From an uncultured Gammaproteobacteria bacterium (GTDB lineage Bacteria; Pseudomonadota; Gammaproteobacteria; Arenicellales; JAANXG01): a stretch of DNA of 56,455 nucleotides. A program made the translations under genes and the position numbers. Position 1 is the stretch's first letter, and every line of letters starts with the position of its first letter. The notes under the pieces were generated by a model that ran no database searches, was not told the DNA's origin, and saw only the letters and a list, made by a program, of their open reading frames with translations. The stretch lies in the NCBI GenBank assembly GCA_947258495.1, contig CAMYIN010000023.1:1-56455 (forward strand). Reading direction: 5' to 3'. Below, in pieces: positions 27,352-37,441 of this stretch.

Positions 27352-27387
27352 GCGCTGCGCACGCACATCGGCGGCGCCACGACGCGA

Positions 27388-27416
27388 TTAGCTTTTCCGA
27401 TCCCGGACCTTATACT
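27388..27416 (+). promoter_or_regulatory. Candidate sigma70 promoter for the first MetY-like gene
   Basis: TTAGCT (27388-27393) and TATACT (27411-27416) are separated by exactly 17 bp. The -10 box matches five of six consensus positions. The predicted transcript start is about 33 nt upstream of the ATG at 27456. The short leader leaves no room for a SAM riboswitch. Confidence 0.5.
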
Positions 27417-27455
27417 CTGCGCATCATCCGAAATCGAATCGACTCTGAGCATATT

Positions 27456-28748
27456 ATGGCCGCGCCGCGATACCCCCGCTTCGACACCCTGAGCCTTCAC
27501 GCCGGTCAACGACCGGATCCCGCCACCGGCGCACGCGCGGTGCCGATCTATCAGACGACGTCCTACGTGTTCCGCGACACCGACCAGGCGGCGGCGATCT
27601 TCAACGGCGAGCGCGCCGGCCACGTCTATTCCCGTATCACCAACCCGACCAACGCGGTCCTGGAGGAGCGCATTGCCGCCCTGGAAGGCGGCATCGGCGC
27701 GATCGCGACCGCAAGCGGACAGGCGGCTATGCATCTGGCGATCAGCACCTTGATGGGGGCGGGTTCGCACCTGGTGTCGTCGCGCTCGCTCTACGGCGGA
27801 TCCCACAACCTCCTGAGCTACACCTTGCCCCGTTTCGGCATCGAGACGAGCTTTGTCGATCCGCGCGATCCGGAAGCGTTTCGCGCGGCGCTGCGACCGA
27901 ACACCCGCTTGATATTCGCCGAGATTCTGGGAAATCCCGGCCTCGACGTCCTCGATGTCCCGGCGGTCGCCGATATCGCGCACCAAGCCGGAATGCCGCT
28001 GATGATCGACTCGACATTTGCCACGCCCTATTTGTTCAAACCGTTCGAACACGGCGCCGATCTGTTGTTTCATTCCGCCACCAAGTTCCTCAGCGGGCAC
28101 GGCATCGTTGTCGGCGGGCTGCTGGTGGACAGCGGTCGATTCGAGTGGCTGGACACGGACACGTATCCCACCCTCACCGAACCCTACGCCGGATTCCACG
28201 ATCTGGTGTTCGCCGAGGAATACGGACCGGCCGCGTTCATCGCCCGGGCGCGCAAGGAAGGCGCTCGCGATTTCGGTGCCTGCATGAGCCCGACCACGGC
28301 CTTTCACATCCTGCAAGGCATGGAGACGCTGCCGCTGCGCATGCAACGCCATATCGACAATACGCGGAAACTGGTCGCGTATTTGAACGACCACGCTGCG
28401 GTGGAATCGGTGATGTATCCGGAACTGCCCGATCATGCCGATAATGCGCTCGCCCGGCGCTTACTGCCGCTCGGCGCCGGCGCCGTGTTCAGCTTCAACC
28501 TCGCCGGGGGCCGCGACGCCGGGCGCCGGTTCATCGAGTCGCTGCAATTGTTTTCCCATCTCGCGAACGTGGGGGACGCGAAATCCTTGGTCATTCACCC
28601 CGCCAGCACCACGCACCACCGCATGGACGCCGACGCGCTACGCGCCGCCGGCATTTCCGAGGGCACGATCCGGCTGTCGGTGGGACTGGAAGACCCGGAG
28701 GATCTGATGGAAGACCTGGACAGGGCCCTGCGGGCGTCTCAGAAATAG
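27456..28748 (+). CDS. O-acetylhomoserine/O-succinylhomoserine sulfhydrylase-like PLP enzyme
   Basis: This is a 430-residue Cys/Met-metabolism PLP enzyme. The PLP Lys is K210 in HSATKFLSGHG, D185 in MIDSTFATPYL holds the pyridine nitrogen, and YSRITNPTNAVLE and the ASGQAAMHL segment are conserved. Such enzymes replace the O-acyl group of homoserine with sulfide or a thiol in methionine synthesis. A close paralogue is encoded on the opposite strand at 32413-33702. The ATG at 27456 is chosen because homology begins there and a plausible promoter lies upstream. The frame remains open backwards into the ETF-QO gene, which is only composition. It is followed 78 bp later by an alpha/beta hydrolase gene. 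Whether it prefers acetyl- or succinyl-homoserine cannot be told. Confidence 0.9.
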   Translation: MAAPRYPRFDTLSLHAGQRPDPATGARAVPIYQTTSYVFRDTDQAAAIFNGERAGHVYSRITNPTNAVLEERIAALEGGIGAIATASGQAAMHLAISTLMGAGSHLVSSRSLYGGSHNLLSYTLPRFGIETSFVDPRDPEAFRAALRPNTRLIFAEILGNPGLDVLDVPAVADIAHQAGMPLMIDSTFATPYLFKPFEHGADLLFHSATKFLSGHGIVVGGLLVDSGRFEWLDTDTYPTLTEPYAGFHDLVFAEEYGPAAFIARARKEGARDFGACMSPTTAFHILQGMETLPLRMQRHIDNTRKLVAYLNDHAAVESVMYPELPDHADNALARRLLPLGAGAVFSFNLAGGRDAGRRFIESLQLFSHLANVGDAKSLVIHPASTTHHRMDADALRAAGISEGTIRLSVGLEDPEDLMEDLDRALRASQK

Positions 28749-28826
28749 CCCGCGCCGGGGACATCTTCGAGGCGCCAGTTCCGTTCCACCAACGCTTACC
28801 ACGATCGACACAGCACCGGCACCATC

Positions 28827-29618
28827 ATGCGAATCTCCGTTGAAAACAAGCGCGCCTACGGCTACACCGGTTCCAAGACGCCCGTAGCCGGGCAACGAAC
28901 CGTCGTCTTCGTACACGGCGCCGGACTCGACCACAGCGTCTGGCTGCTCCAGAGCCGCTATCTAGCCCATCACGGACACAACGTGTCGGCGGTGGACCTG
29001 CCCGGGCACGGGCAATCCGAGGGTCCGGCCTTGACCGACATCCAATCCATGGCGGATTGGGTGGTGAAGGTCCTGGACGCGTGCGCCGTTCAACGGGCGT
29101 CCGTTGTCGGCCACAGCATGGGAGCACTGGTTGCCCTGGAGACCGGCGCCAGGGCGCCGGAGCGTGTCGAACGGCTGGCATTACTCGGCGCGTCCGTGCC
29201 CATGCCGGTCAGCGACGCGTTACTCGAGGCCGCGCGCGCCAACGACCGTCGGGCGCACGACATGATCAATCTGTGGGGCCACAGCCGTGCTGCGCAGATG
29301 GGCGGCAATCCGGTGCCGGGCTTGTGGATGTCGGCGCAGACTTTGCGCCTGTTGGAACGGTCCCGCCCCGGTGTCCTTCATCGCGACTTGAATGCGTGCA
29401 ATACCTATCAACAAGGTCTGGAGAGCGCGCGAAGGCTGAGATGCCCGGTATTGCTTCTCCTCGCGAGACACGACCGCATGACGCCGCCGAAAAACTCCGA
29501 GGAGCTCGTCCGCAATATCCCGGACACGCAGGTCCTGCTGTTGGAGGAGTGCGGACACGAGATGATGTCGGAACAACCCGACGCGGTAGTCGACGCGCTG
29601 AAGGAATTTCTTGGCTGA
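28827..29618 (+). CDS. Alpha/beta hydrolase
   Basis: This is a 263-residue alpha/beta-hydrolase-fold enzyme. The nucleophile elbow is VVGHSMGAL with Ser97, the acid is probably Asp in LLARHDRMTPPK, and the catalytic His is in EECGHEMMSEQP. The oxyanion segment is FVHGAGLDHSVW. No signal peptide is visible, so it should be cytoplasmic. The substrate is unknown: esterase, thioesterase or C-C hydrolase are possible. It starts 78 bp after the MetY-like gene on the same strand and could be co-transcribed with it. The convergent LysR gene begins its 3' end 27 bp downstream. Confidence 0.87.
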   Translation: MRISVENKRAYGYTGSKTPVAGQRTVVFVHGAGLDHSVWLLQSRYLAHHGHNVSAVDLPGHGQSEGPALTDIQSMADWVVKVLDACAVQRASVVGHSMGALVALETGARAPERVERLALLGASVPMPVSDALLEAARANDRRAHDMINLWGHSRAAQMGGNPVPGLWMSAQTLRLLERSRPGVLHRDLNACNTYQQGLESARRLRCPVLLLLARHDRMTPPKNSEELVRNIPDTQVLLLEECGHEMMSEQPDAVVDALKEFLG

Positions 29619-29645
29619 CCGCGGAGCGATCGCGGCCGCCGATTG

Positions 29646-30560
29646 TCACTCCGCCCCTCTCTCCCACGGTGGCACGGGGGTGAACTTTTCACTGAGAAAA
29701 TCGACGAAAGCGCGGACCTTCTGCGACAAGTGGCGTCGGTGGGGATATATCACGAGCAGAGACGACTTCTCGTGTACGTAGTCCGTTAGAAGCGGGATCA
29801 ACCGACCGCACGCGAGATCCTTACCGACGAGGAAGGTCGCCAAGCGCGCCACACCGATACCGGCGAGCACCGCCTGGTACAGGGCCATGGCGCTGTTGGC
29901 CTCGAAGTTGCCGGATACGTGCAGCACCTTGGTGCCGTGCGGTCCGTCGAACTCCCAGTCATTGAAATGGGTGAAGGAGGAGTGCGTCAGACAGTTGTGC
30001 TCGAGCAGGTCCTCCGGCTTCTGCGGCACACCGTGTTGTTCGAGGTACACCGGCGAAGCGCATACCAGGCGGCGGTTGGTGAACAATTTCTTTGCCACCA
30101 ACGACTCGTCCTCAACCATCTCGCTGAGCTGCACGGCCACGTCCGCGCCGGTGTCGACGAGATCCACGGAACGTTCGCTCAATTGCAGCTCCAGCCTGAG
30201 ATCGGGATAGCGTGCCATGAACTCCGGCAGCAGAGGCAGCAGGTGCACGCGTGCGAATGCCGCAACCGCCTCCACGCGCAGCACCCCGCGGACGTCCCCA
30301 CGAAGCTCGGAAACCGCCTCCTCCGCCTGTTCGATCTCGTCGAGGACCGCCACACAGCGTTCGTAGAACGCCCGCCCCTCCTGGGTCAAGCTCAAACGGC
30401 GTGTGGTGCGCTGGAACAAACGCGCGCCCAGGCGATCCTCGAGGCGGCCGATCTGCTTGCTTACCGCGGAGGGCGTGCGTTGCAGCGCGCGCGCCGCCGC
30501 GGAGAACCCCCCGTGGTCGACGGCGTAAACAAAGGCTGTCATGTCCTCCAGCTTGTTCAC
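29646..30560 (-). CDS. LysR family transcriptional regulator
   Basis: This is a 304-residue LysR-type regulator with an N-terminal winged helix (about 1-60, FSAAARALQRTPSAVSKQIGRLEDRLG) and a periplasmic-binding-protein-like effector domain (about 90-295). The start is probably the GTG at 30560 (a typical family N-terminus, MNKLEDMTAFVYAVDHGGF). An ATG six codons later is possible. The gene is divergent from a small gene at 30708, across an AT-rich region with inverted repeats that are good candidates for its binding sites. LysR regulators usually control the divergent gene and themselves. The effector is unknown. Confidence 0.92.
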   Translation of the reverse strand: MNKLEDMTAFVYAVDHGGFSAAARALQRTPSAVSKQIGRLEDRLGARLFQRTTRRLSLTQEGRAFYERCVAVLDEIEQAEEAVSELRGDVRGVLRVEAVAAFARVHLLPLLPEFMARYPDLRLELQLSERSVDLVDTGADVAVQLSEMVEDESLVAKKLFTNRRLVCASPVYLEQHGVPQKPEDLLEHNCLTHSSFTHFNDWEFDGPHGTKVLHVSGNFEANSAMALYQAVLAGIGVARLATFLVGKDLACGRLIPLLTDYVHEKSSLLVIYPHRRHLSQKVRAFVDFLSEKFTPVPPWERGAE

Positions 30561-30569
30561 GGGCTTATA

Positions 30570-30619
30570 TATGAAAAATATTCATAATTAATGATAAGAG
30601 AAGCTATATTATCAATTAA
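30570..30619. promoter_or_regulatory. AT-rich divergent control region with inverted repeats
   Basis: In a GC-rich window this segment is strikingly AT-rich. It contains TATGAA-N5-TTCATA (30570-30586) and an imperfect inverted repeat, TTAATGATAA at 30588-30597 with TTATCAATTAA at 30609-30619. The T-N11-A character of LysR sites fits. It lies directly upstream of the LysR start and about 90 bp upstream of the small divergent gene. It is likely an operator-promoter region. The binding protein is inferred. Confidence 0.55.
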
Positions 30620-30707
30620 AAATCATTAATGTACAGTAACGAACGCACGAACCCGACCTCAGATGCGGTTCGGGGTAACCAAACCGAATTAATGAAGGAG
30701 AAAGCGC

Positions 30708-30911
30708 ATGACACCTTACGACCACGAAAACACGCGGGAACCCGGTTTCGCGGACATCCGCCGGGCCGTAACTCGCGGTCGGCGCCTGCGCAGCGACGCC
30801 ATCGCCCGGGCCGGACTCGTTTTTCGCACACGCGTCGGACAACGGATTCGATGCATCCTGGCGCGATTGCAGGCGCCGTTTCACGGCAGGCTTACGGAAA
30901 AATGTCTGTGA
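30708..30911 (+). CDS. Small basic protein, 67 aa, divergent from LysR gene
   Basis: I do not recognise this protein. It is called because an excellent ribosome binding site (AAGGAGAAA) precedes the ATG and because it is the only open frame downstream of the LysR operator region. The product is strongly basic, with Arg-rich helices (FADIRRAVTRGRRLRSDAIARAG, LVFRTRVGQRIRCILARLQ) and no membrane segment. It resembles in style the short Arg-rich DUF1127-type proteins of proteobacteria, but I cannot confirm membership. It may be regulated by the divergent LysR protein. The universal stress protein gene ends 42 bp downstream on the other strand. Confidence 0.55.
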   Translation: MTPYDHENTREPGFADIRRAVTRGRRLRSDAIARAGLVFRTRVGQRIRCILARLQAPFHGRLTEKCL

Positions 30912-30952
30912 ACGCCGTCAACGCCGATTACCGGGCCGCGGCCCGGTCGCGG

Positions 30953-31441
30953 TCAAGTCCGCAGAGGCACCAGCAGCACCGGTGTGGTGCTGCGATGTAT
31001 GACCTTGTGGGCCACCGAACCCAGCAGCATCTCGCTTACACCGGCGCGTCCGTGTGTGCCCATGACGATCACGTCGGCGTTGACCTGCCTGGCCTGGTTG
31101 AGGATGGTCGCCGCGGTACCGCCCTCGACGACGCGCGCATCGTCGACGATCCTGCAATCGCTCGGGTCCATACCGAGTTCATCCCTGCAGAATTTTCGCA
31201 AACGCTCCTCGATGTTCTCGCGTACCCGCTGCATCCCTTTGTCCCGCAGGGACTCGACCTCGCCTTCCGGTAACACGCTGGCGACGAGCGACTGCGCCGA
31301 AGGGCTCAGCGGTTCTATGACGTGGAGCAGCACGATCTTGGCTTCGTAGCGCTCGGCGAGGCTCACGGCGTAGCGGAATACGGGTCGCGCATGCTCTTCC
31401 AGGTCCGTGGCGTAGAGAATCTTTTTGATTTCGGGAAGCAT
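30953..31441 (-). CDS. Universal stress protein (UspA family)
   Basis: This is a 162-residue single Usp domain. The N-terminal strand KKILYATDL and the ATP-binding signature GTHGRAGVSEMLLGSVAHKVI followed by TPVLLVPL place it in the nucleotide-binding class (G-x2-G-x9-G-S/T). Such proteins respond to starvation or respiratory stress, often through ATP binding. It is a single gene, 107 bp downstream of the 3-hydroxybutyrate dehydrogenase stop on the same strand. The start at ATG 31441 fits the family. Confidence 0.93.
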   Translation of the reverse strand: MLPEIKKILYATDLEEHARPVFRYAVSLAERYEAKIVLLHVIEPLSPSAQSLVASVLPEGEVESLRDKGMQRVRENIEERLRKFCRDELGMDPSDCRIVDDARVVEGGTAATILNQARQVNADVIVMGTHGRAGVSEMLLGSVAHKVIHRSTTPVLLVPLRT

Positions 31442-31548
31442 GTCGGTGTCTCTGTGCGTATATGATTGAGTCTATTGCGAATATATCTGTTTCACAGCTG
31501 GCAATTCGACGGGCATGACCAAGTTTCGCACAGCCGATCGCGCCCTGG

Positions 31549-32331
31549 CTATTGCGCCACCCAACCGCCGTCGATGCTGAACGCCGCGCCTCGAATCTGC
31601 GAAGCGTCGTCGGAACACAGGAAAATCGTCATCGCCGCGACCTGCCCGGTGGTGACAAATTCGCCGGACGGTTGCTTCTCCGCGAGCAGCGCCTGCTTTG
31701 CTTTTTCAACGGAAGTCCCTTCCCGCTGCGCGCGTTCGTCGACCTGTTTCTGCACCAGCGGCGTGAGCACCCATCCGGGACAGACGGCATTGCAGGTGAT
31801 CCCGGTATCGGCGGTCTCGAGGGCCACGACCTTGGTGAGTCCGACGACGCCGTGCTTTGCCGCAACGTAGGCGGCCTTGGTCGCCGACGCCACCAATCCG
31901 TGGGCGGACGCGATGTTGACGATGCGGCCCCAGTTTCTTGCCCGCATGCCGGGAATCGCGCTGCGGATGGTATGAAAACTGGACGACAGATTGATCGCCA
32001 GGACCGCGTCCCATTTTTCCGTGGGAAAGTCCTCGATCAAAGACGTATATTGAATGCCGGCGTTGTTGACGAGTACGTCCACGCCGCCGAATTCGGCCTC
32101 CACCTGCTCCACCATGGCGGCGATCTCGTCGGGTTTCGACATGTCGGCGCCGATATACGCGCTGCGCACCCCGAGCTGCTCGATATCCGTCTGAATCTTC
32201 TTGATCTCACGTTCGTCGCCGAAGCCGTTGATCACCACATTCGCGCCTTGTTTCGCCAGCGCTTCCGCGACGCTCAAGCCGATGCCGCTGGTTGAGCCGG
32301 TGACGATTGCGTTCTTACCCTTCAACATCAT
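31549..32331 (-). CDS. bdhA: 3-hydroxybutyrate dehydrogenase
   Basis: This is a 260-residue SDR enzyme that interconverts (R)-3-hydroxybutyrate and acetoacetate with NAD. The coenzyme motif TGSTSGIG and NNAGIQ are present, and catalytic residues fall in IASAHGLVASATKAAYVAAKHG (Ser, Tyr, Lys). The segment ITCNAVCPGWVLTPLVQKQ and the terminal DGGWVAQ are hallmarks of bacterial BdhA. Together with HMG-CoA lyase and acetoacetyl-CoA synthetase in this window it gives a complete route for ketone-body interconversion. It begins with two tandem ATG codons (32331, 32328). It lies 81 bp downstream of the MetY gene's stop on the same strand. Confidence 0.92.
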   Translation of the reverse strand: MMLKGKNAIVTGSTSGIGLSVAEALAKQGANVVINGFGDEREIKKIQTDIEQLGVRSAYIGADMSKPDEIAAMVEQVEAEFGGVDVLVNNAGIQYTSLIEDFPTEKWDAVLAINLSSSFHTIRSAIPGMRARNWGRIVNIASAHGLVASATKAAYVAAKHGVVGLTKVVALETADTGITCNAVCPGWVLTPLVQKQVDERAQREGTSVEKAKQALLAEKQPSGEFVTTGQVAAMTIFLCSDDASQIRGAAFSIDGGWVAQ

Positions 32332-32412
32332 GTCCGATCCCGTGTTGGAAAAGCGATTGTCGATTTTGTACTGCGCCGCGCATTGTATCCGTTTCTCCCT
32401 GGGCGACGTACG

Positions 32413-34195
<1,783 letters not shown>

Positions 34196-34264
34196 CGGGA
34201 ATCCTCACTGTATCGACGCCAGAGCGTAAACAAAACCCCAGCGGGCGGCAACTTTATAGTGGTT

Positions 34265-34270
34265 TATAAT
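34265..34270 (+). promoter_or_regulatory. Consensus -10 box (TATAAT) for the DUF1289-dehydrogenase unit
   Basis: A perfect TATAAT lies 30 bp upstream of the ATG at 34301. No good -35 is found at 16-18 bp spacing, so the promoter may need an activator. The position fits the start of the two-gene transcript. Confidence 0.45.
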
Positions 34271-34300
34271 GCGGTGCGAACAAACACCGCAAGCGATCGT

Positions 34301-34504
34301 ATGCATACACCCGCTTCATCGCCCTGTGTCAAAGTCTGCGTAATCGACCCGCGAAGCGGATGGTGTCGGGGTTGCCTGCGCACGCTCGATGAAATAGCGG
34401 CCTGGGCGAGCCTCAGTCCGCGACAAAGACAGGTGATCGTGCTTCGCCTCCAATCACGTGCCGCCTCTGTCGACGCCGACAACCCGAAAGCAGACCGAAC
34501 ATGA
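34301..34504 (+). CDS. DUF1289 domain-containing protein
   Basis: This is a 67-residue protein with the DUF1289 pattern: SPCVKVCVIDPRSGWCRGCLRTLDEIAAW, four Cys likely holding a metal, followed by a basic helical tail. The family is widespread in proteobacteria and its function is not established. The ATG at 34301 is preferred. An earlier frame start would add residues without homology. Its TGA overlaps the ATG of the following dehydrogenase gene (ATGA at 34501-34504), so the two are translationally coupled. The pair has a candidate -10 box just upstream. Confidence 0.85.
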   Translation: MHTPASSPCVKVCVIDPRSGWCRGCLRTLDEIAAWASLSPRQRQVIVLRLQSRAASVDADNPKADRT

Positions 34505-35466
34505 ATCGGAAACCCGTGGTAGTGGTAACACGTAAACTCCCTCCGGCGGTCGAGCAGCGCCTGGCGCGGGACTATGCGCCCCGGTTCAACACCGAGGATC
34601 GGCTCTACACGACCGAGGAGCTGCGGCAACACTGTGAAGGCGCGCAGGCAATCGTGGCGACGCACACGGAAAAATTCTCCGCCGATGTGCTCGCCCGGCT
34701 GCCCGACAGCGTCCGGGTGATTGCGAATTTCTCCGTCGGCGTGGACCACTGCGACCTGGCCGCCGCCAGGGAGCGCGGAATCGTCGTCACCAACACCCCG
34801 GACGTGCTCGCCGACGCCACCGCCGAGCTCACCATGCTGCTGATCCTGGGCGCCGCGCGCCGCGCCAGCGAGGGGGAGCGGCTCATCCGCGGGGGCAGAT
34901 GGGACAGCTGGAGCCCGACCTTCATGCTGGGGACGCAGGTGACCGGCAAACGGCTGGGCATCGTCGGCATGGGCCGTATCGGCCAGGTGACCGCGAAAAG
35001 GGCGCGCGCATTCGACATGCAGATCCATTATCACAATCGCCGCAGGCTCGATCCCGAGCTGGAGGCGGGCGCGGTCTACCACGACTCCCTGGATTCACTG
35101 CTGCCGCAGTCGGAGTTTCTCGCCCTGCACTGCCCCAACACGCCGGACACCCGCGACCTGTTCAACGCCGACCGCATCGCCCAGCTGCCGGACGGCGCCA
35201 TTGTGGTGAATTCCGCCCGCGGCAACATCGTCGACGAAGACGCCATCATCGCGGCGCTGCGGTCGGGGAAGATCCGCGCCGCGGGCCTGGACGTCTACAA
35301 GAAGGAACCCCGCATCCGCCCGGAGTTCGCGGAGCTCGCCAACACCTTCCTGCTGCCCCATCTCGGCAGCGCCACCCACGAGACCCGGGACGCCATGGGT
35401 TTCCGGGCGCTGGACAATCTCGACGCCGTGTTTGCCGGAAGAGAGCCCGGAGACCGCGTCGCCTAG
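34501..35466 (+). CDS. D-2-hydroxyacid dehydrogenase (glyoxylate/hydroxypyruvate reductase-like)
   Basis: This is a 321-residue NAD(P)-dependent dehydrogenase. The coenzyme motif is GMGRIGQVTAKRA. The catalytic set is visible as Arg in VVNSARGNIVDE, Glu in DVYKKEPRIRPE and His in LLPHLGSATHETR. The sequence resembles the GyaR/GRHPR branch that reduces glyoxylate or hydroxypyruvate. The exact substrate is not fixed by these motifs. It is coupled to the DUF1289 gene by an ATGA overlap. Its TAG stop codon is shared with the first bases of the second MITE-like repeat. Confidence 0.92.
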   Translation: MNRKPVVVVTRKLPPAVEQRLARDYAPRFNTEDRLYTTEELRQHCEGAQAIVATHTEKFSADVLARLPDSVRVIANFSVGVDHCDLAAARERGIVVTNTPDVLADATAELTMLLILGAARRASEGERLIRGGRWDSWSPTFMLGTQVTGKRLGIVGMGRIGQVTAKRARAFDMQIHYHNRRRLDPELEAGAVYHDSLDSLLPQSEFLALHCPNTPDTRDLFNADRIAQLPDGAIVVNSARGNIVDEDAIIAALRSGKIRAAGLDVYKKEPRIRPEFAELANTFLLPHLGSATHETRDAMGFRALDNLDAVFAGREPGDRVA

Positions 35467-35625
35467 GACCAACCCGAGTATTCTGTCCGTAGCAAGAATG
35501 TGGGAGGGCGAGGGCAGTTGGTCGAAGCTTCGAGGAGAACAGCCCGCTATTCGACGAGATGCTTCGGCAAAATGGGCCGCTGTCCCGGGTTCGCAGTAGG
35601 AGCACGCATACGGGGACAGGCTCCT
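35465..35625. repeat. MITE-like repeat, copy 2
   Basis: This 161-bp segment matches the repeat at 21282-21443 along its length in the same orientation, with more substitutions. The left end is degraded (AGGACCAACCCGAGTATTC), while the right end retains GGACAGGCTCCT. The central palindrome is imperfect here (35538-35551). It fills the whole gap between two convergent genes: its left end overlaps the TAG of the hydroxyacid dehydrogenase gene and its right end overlaps the TAG of the EamA transporter gene. The fold could serve as a bidirectional transcript end. No transposase is present. Confidence 0.82.
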
Positions 35626-36571
35626 ACCCCCTCGAAAGGGCGCGTGCCCGCAATCTATCCCAGTTCATCTCCACCAAAACCGCGCTGCAGATGACCGCCA
35701 TTGCCGCCCAGCGCATGGGCGTCACCGTCTGCCCAAGGTACATCAGCGTCAGGACGACCGCAATGACGGGCTTCAAGAAAAACAGATAACTGCCGCGGGT
35801 GATGTCGGGTACCGCCGCAAGGCCGCCGATCCAGAGGAACTGCGTGATCGTAGTATTCCAAAAGGCGATGGTGATGAGTGCGCCGACCTGTTGTGCCGGG
35901 CGCTCAAACAAGGTAGCGGGATTCACCCAGACGTCAAAGCTGATGCCGACCAGTAACCAGAGTCCGATCGAGCCCAGCGCCAGGGTGATGGCGGTGATCC
36001 GCAGCGCCCCGAACTCGGCGATCAATGGGCGCACCCAAACCGTGTAGGCGGCGACGGTGGCGGCGCAGCCAACCGCCAGCAATACGCCGAAAAGATTGTT
36101 CACATCCCCAGCCAGTCTGGCCAGATAACCGTCCGTGAGCAGCAACGCCACCCCAATCACCGCCGCGATACCGCTCAACCAGCGGCCGCCCGATATCGGC
36201 TGTCGGTTGATCCACAGGTTCGCCAGGGCGACGAAGATCGGAATGGTGGTGACCGTGGTGGCGACCTGCGGAACCGTGGCGAAGTCCAGCGACCAGTGAA
36301 ACAGGAGATAACCCACGGTGATGCCAAGCGCGGACAAGCCGACGAGGCGCAGGCCGTGCGCCCGCATTGGCGCTAAGAGGTCGCGGCTGTCGGCAAACAG
36401 GAGCGCCAGCGCGATCAGTCCGGCGCTGCCGAGGGTAAACCGCCAGACGGACAGCTCCGGACCCGCCACCCGCGACAGCACCGCCACGAACTCGCTGGAC
36501 GCATGGCCGCAGACACCGACGAAAACCGCAAGATAAGCCAGCCAGGCGTGCCGACGCCACGGTGCCGTCAT
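35624..36571 (-). CDS. EamA/DMT family transporter
   Basis: This is a 315-residue inner-membrane protein with about ten transmembrane helices in two EamA repeats (for example LAYLAVFVGVCGHASSEF, IAAVIGVALLLTDGYLA, GSYLFFLKPVIAVVLTLMY). DMT transporters export or exchange small metabolites. The substrate is unknown. The ATG at 36571 overlaps the stop of the upstream alpha/beta hydrolase gene as ATGA, so the two are translationally coupled. An upstream frame extension is Arg/Pro-rich and lies inside that gene. Its own TAG stop is formed at the end of the MITE-like repeat, so its last residues may differ from those of relatives. Confidence 0.88.
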   Translation of the reverse strand: MTAPWRRHAWLAYLAVFVGVCGHASSEFVAVLSRVAGPELSVWRFTLGSAGLIALALLFADSRDLLAPMRAHGLRLVGLSALGITVGYLLFHWSLDFATVPQVATTVTTIPIFVALANLWINRQPISGGRWLSGIAAVIGVALLLTDGYLARLAGDVNNLFGVLLAVGCAATVAAYTVWVRPLIAEFGALRITAITLALGSIGLWLLVGISFDVWVNPATLFERPAQQVGALITIAFWNTTITQFLWIGGLAAVPDITRGSYLFFLKPVIAVVLTLMYLGQTVTPMRWAAMAVICSAVLVEMNWDRLRARALSRG

Positions 36572-37377
36572 AACGCGCGGGCGAAATCCAAGAGCGTATC
36601 CGCCAGCCACCGCGGATGCTCGGCGGGCAGCAGGTGTCCGGCCTCCGGATGATCGACCCGCGTGTGGGTGGGGATGCGGGCGGCCAGCGTCGCGACGTCG
36701 TCCAGGTTCAGAAACACGCGGTCCTGGAGCCCGGTCAGCACCAGAGTCGGCAGCGTCAGGCGCTCGTAATCGAGATCCCAATCGGCGGTGCCGGCATGCT
36801 TTAGAAGATGATAGATACCGCTTGATCGATCGATCGGCTGATAGGCATCGCGCAGCAGGAACTGGTCGCGGTTCGCCGCCTGCCAGTTCTCGTTGAACAA
36901 CAGCGGGCAGAACAGGTCGCGAAACAGCTCCAGACCGCCGAACTCCGCGCAGCGCAACACGGCGTCATTGATCCAACGCAGGCGCGGTCCGTAGCGGCGC
37001 AAGGTATTGATGAGCACCAGGGCCTCCGCCCCGGCACCCTGAAGCACCGCGCGCGCGGCGAACAGGCCGCCGATCGACAGTCCCACCAGTATCGGCCGCG
37101 GGGCATCCACGTGGCGCAGCAGGGCGATCGCGTCTTCGACGATGTGCGCGCAATCCAGCGCCCGGGAATCGCTGAATTCGCTCTTCGCCTGCCCCCGCAG
37201 GTTGTACGCCAGGCTACCGTAGCCGTGGCCGGCCAGGGCCGGCACCAGCTCCGCATTCCACATGCCGACATCGCCGGTCAGCGCATTGAAAAACACGAAC
37301 GTGGCGCCCGTTTCCCGGGCGGGCGGATGGTATTCGTAATAGAGGGAATCTCGCGCGGCGAGACGCAGAACGCTCAT
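36568..37377 (-). CDS. Alpha/beta hydrolase
   Basis: This is a 269-residue alpha/beta-hydrolase-fold protein. The nucleophile motif is LVGLSIGGLFA, the acid probably Asp in LTGLQDRVF, and the His lies in HPEAGHLLPAEHP. The oxyanion region is FFNALTGDVGMWN. The ATG at 37377 is chosen because homology starts there. The frame extends upstream through a Ser/Arg-rich region overlapping the dehalogenase gene. It is the third gene in a same-strand run (thioesterase, dehalogenase, this gene, EamA transporter) and couples to the transporter by a 4-bp overlap. The substrate is unknown, possibly an ester exported or imported with the transporter. Confidence 0.85.
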   Translation of the reverse strand: MSVLRLAARDSLYYEYHPPARETGATFVFFNALTGDVGMWNAELVPALAGHGYGSLAYNLRGQAKSEFSDSRALDCAHIVEDAIALLRHVDAPRPILVGLSIGGLFAARAVLQGAGAEALVLINTLRRYGPRLRWINDAVLRCAEFGGLELFRDLFCPLLFNENWQAANRDQFLLRDAYQPIDRSSGIYHLLKHAGTADWDLDYERLTLPTLVLTGLQDRVFLNLDDVATLAARIPTHTRVDHPEAGHLLPAEHPRWLADTLLDFARAL

Positions 37378-37441
37378 GGCCCCGGTGCCGACACCGTCGA
37401 CCACACGACTTGCACCGCTCGATATCGACGGTGTTGCGACA

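Noticed and set aside
26008-27366. Long antisense frame across ETF-QO
   Set aside because: Composition shadow of a real gene on the other strand.
27352-27455. Possible SAM riboswitch upstream of the first MetY-like gene
   Set aside because: The predicted leader is only about 33 nt and no conserved SAM-riboswitch stems are visible.
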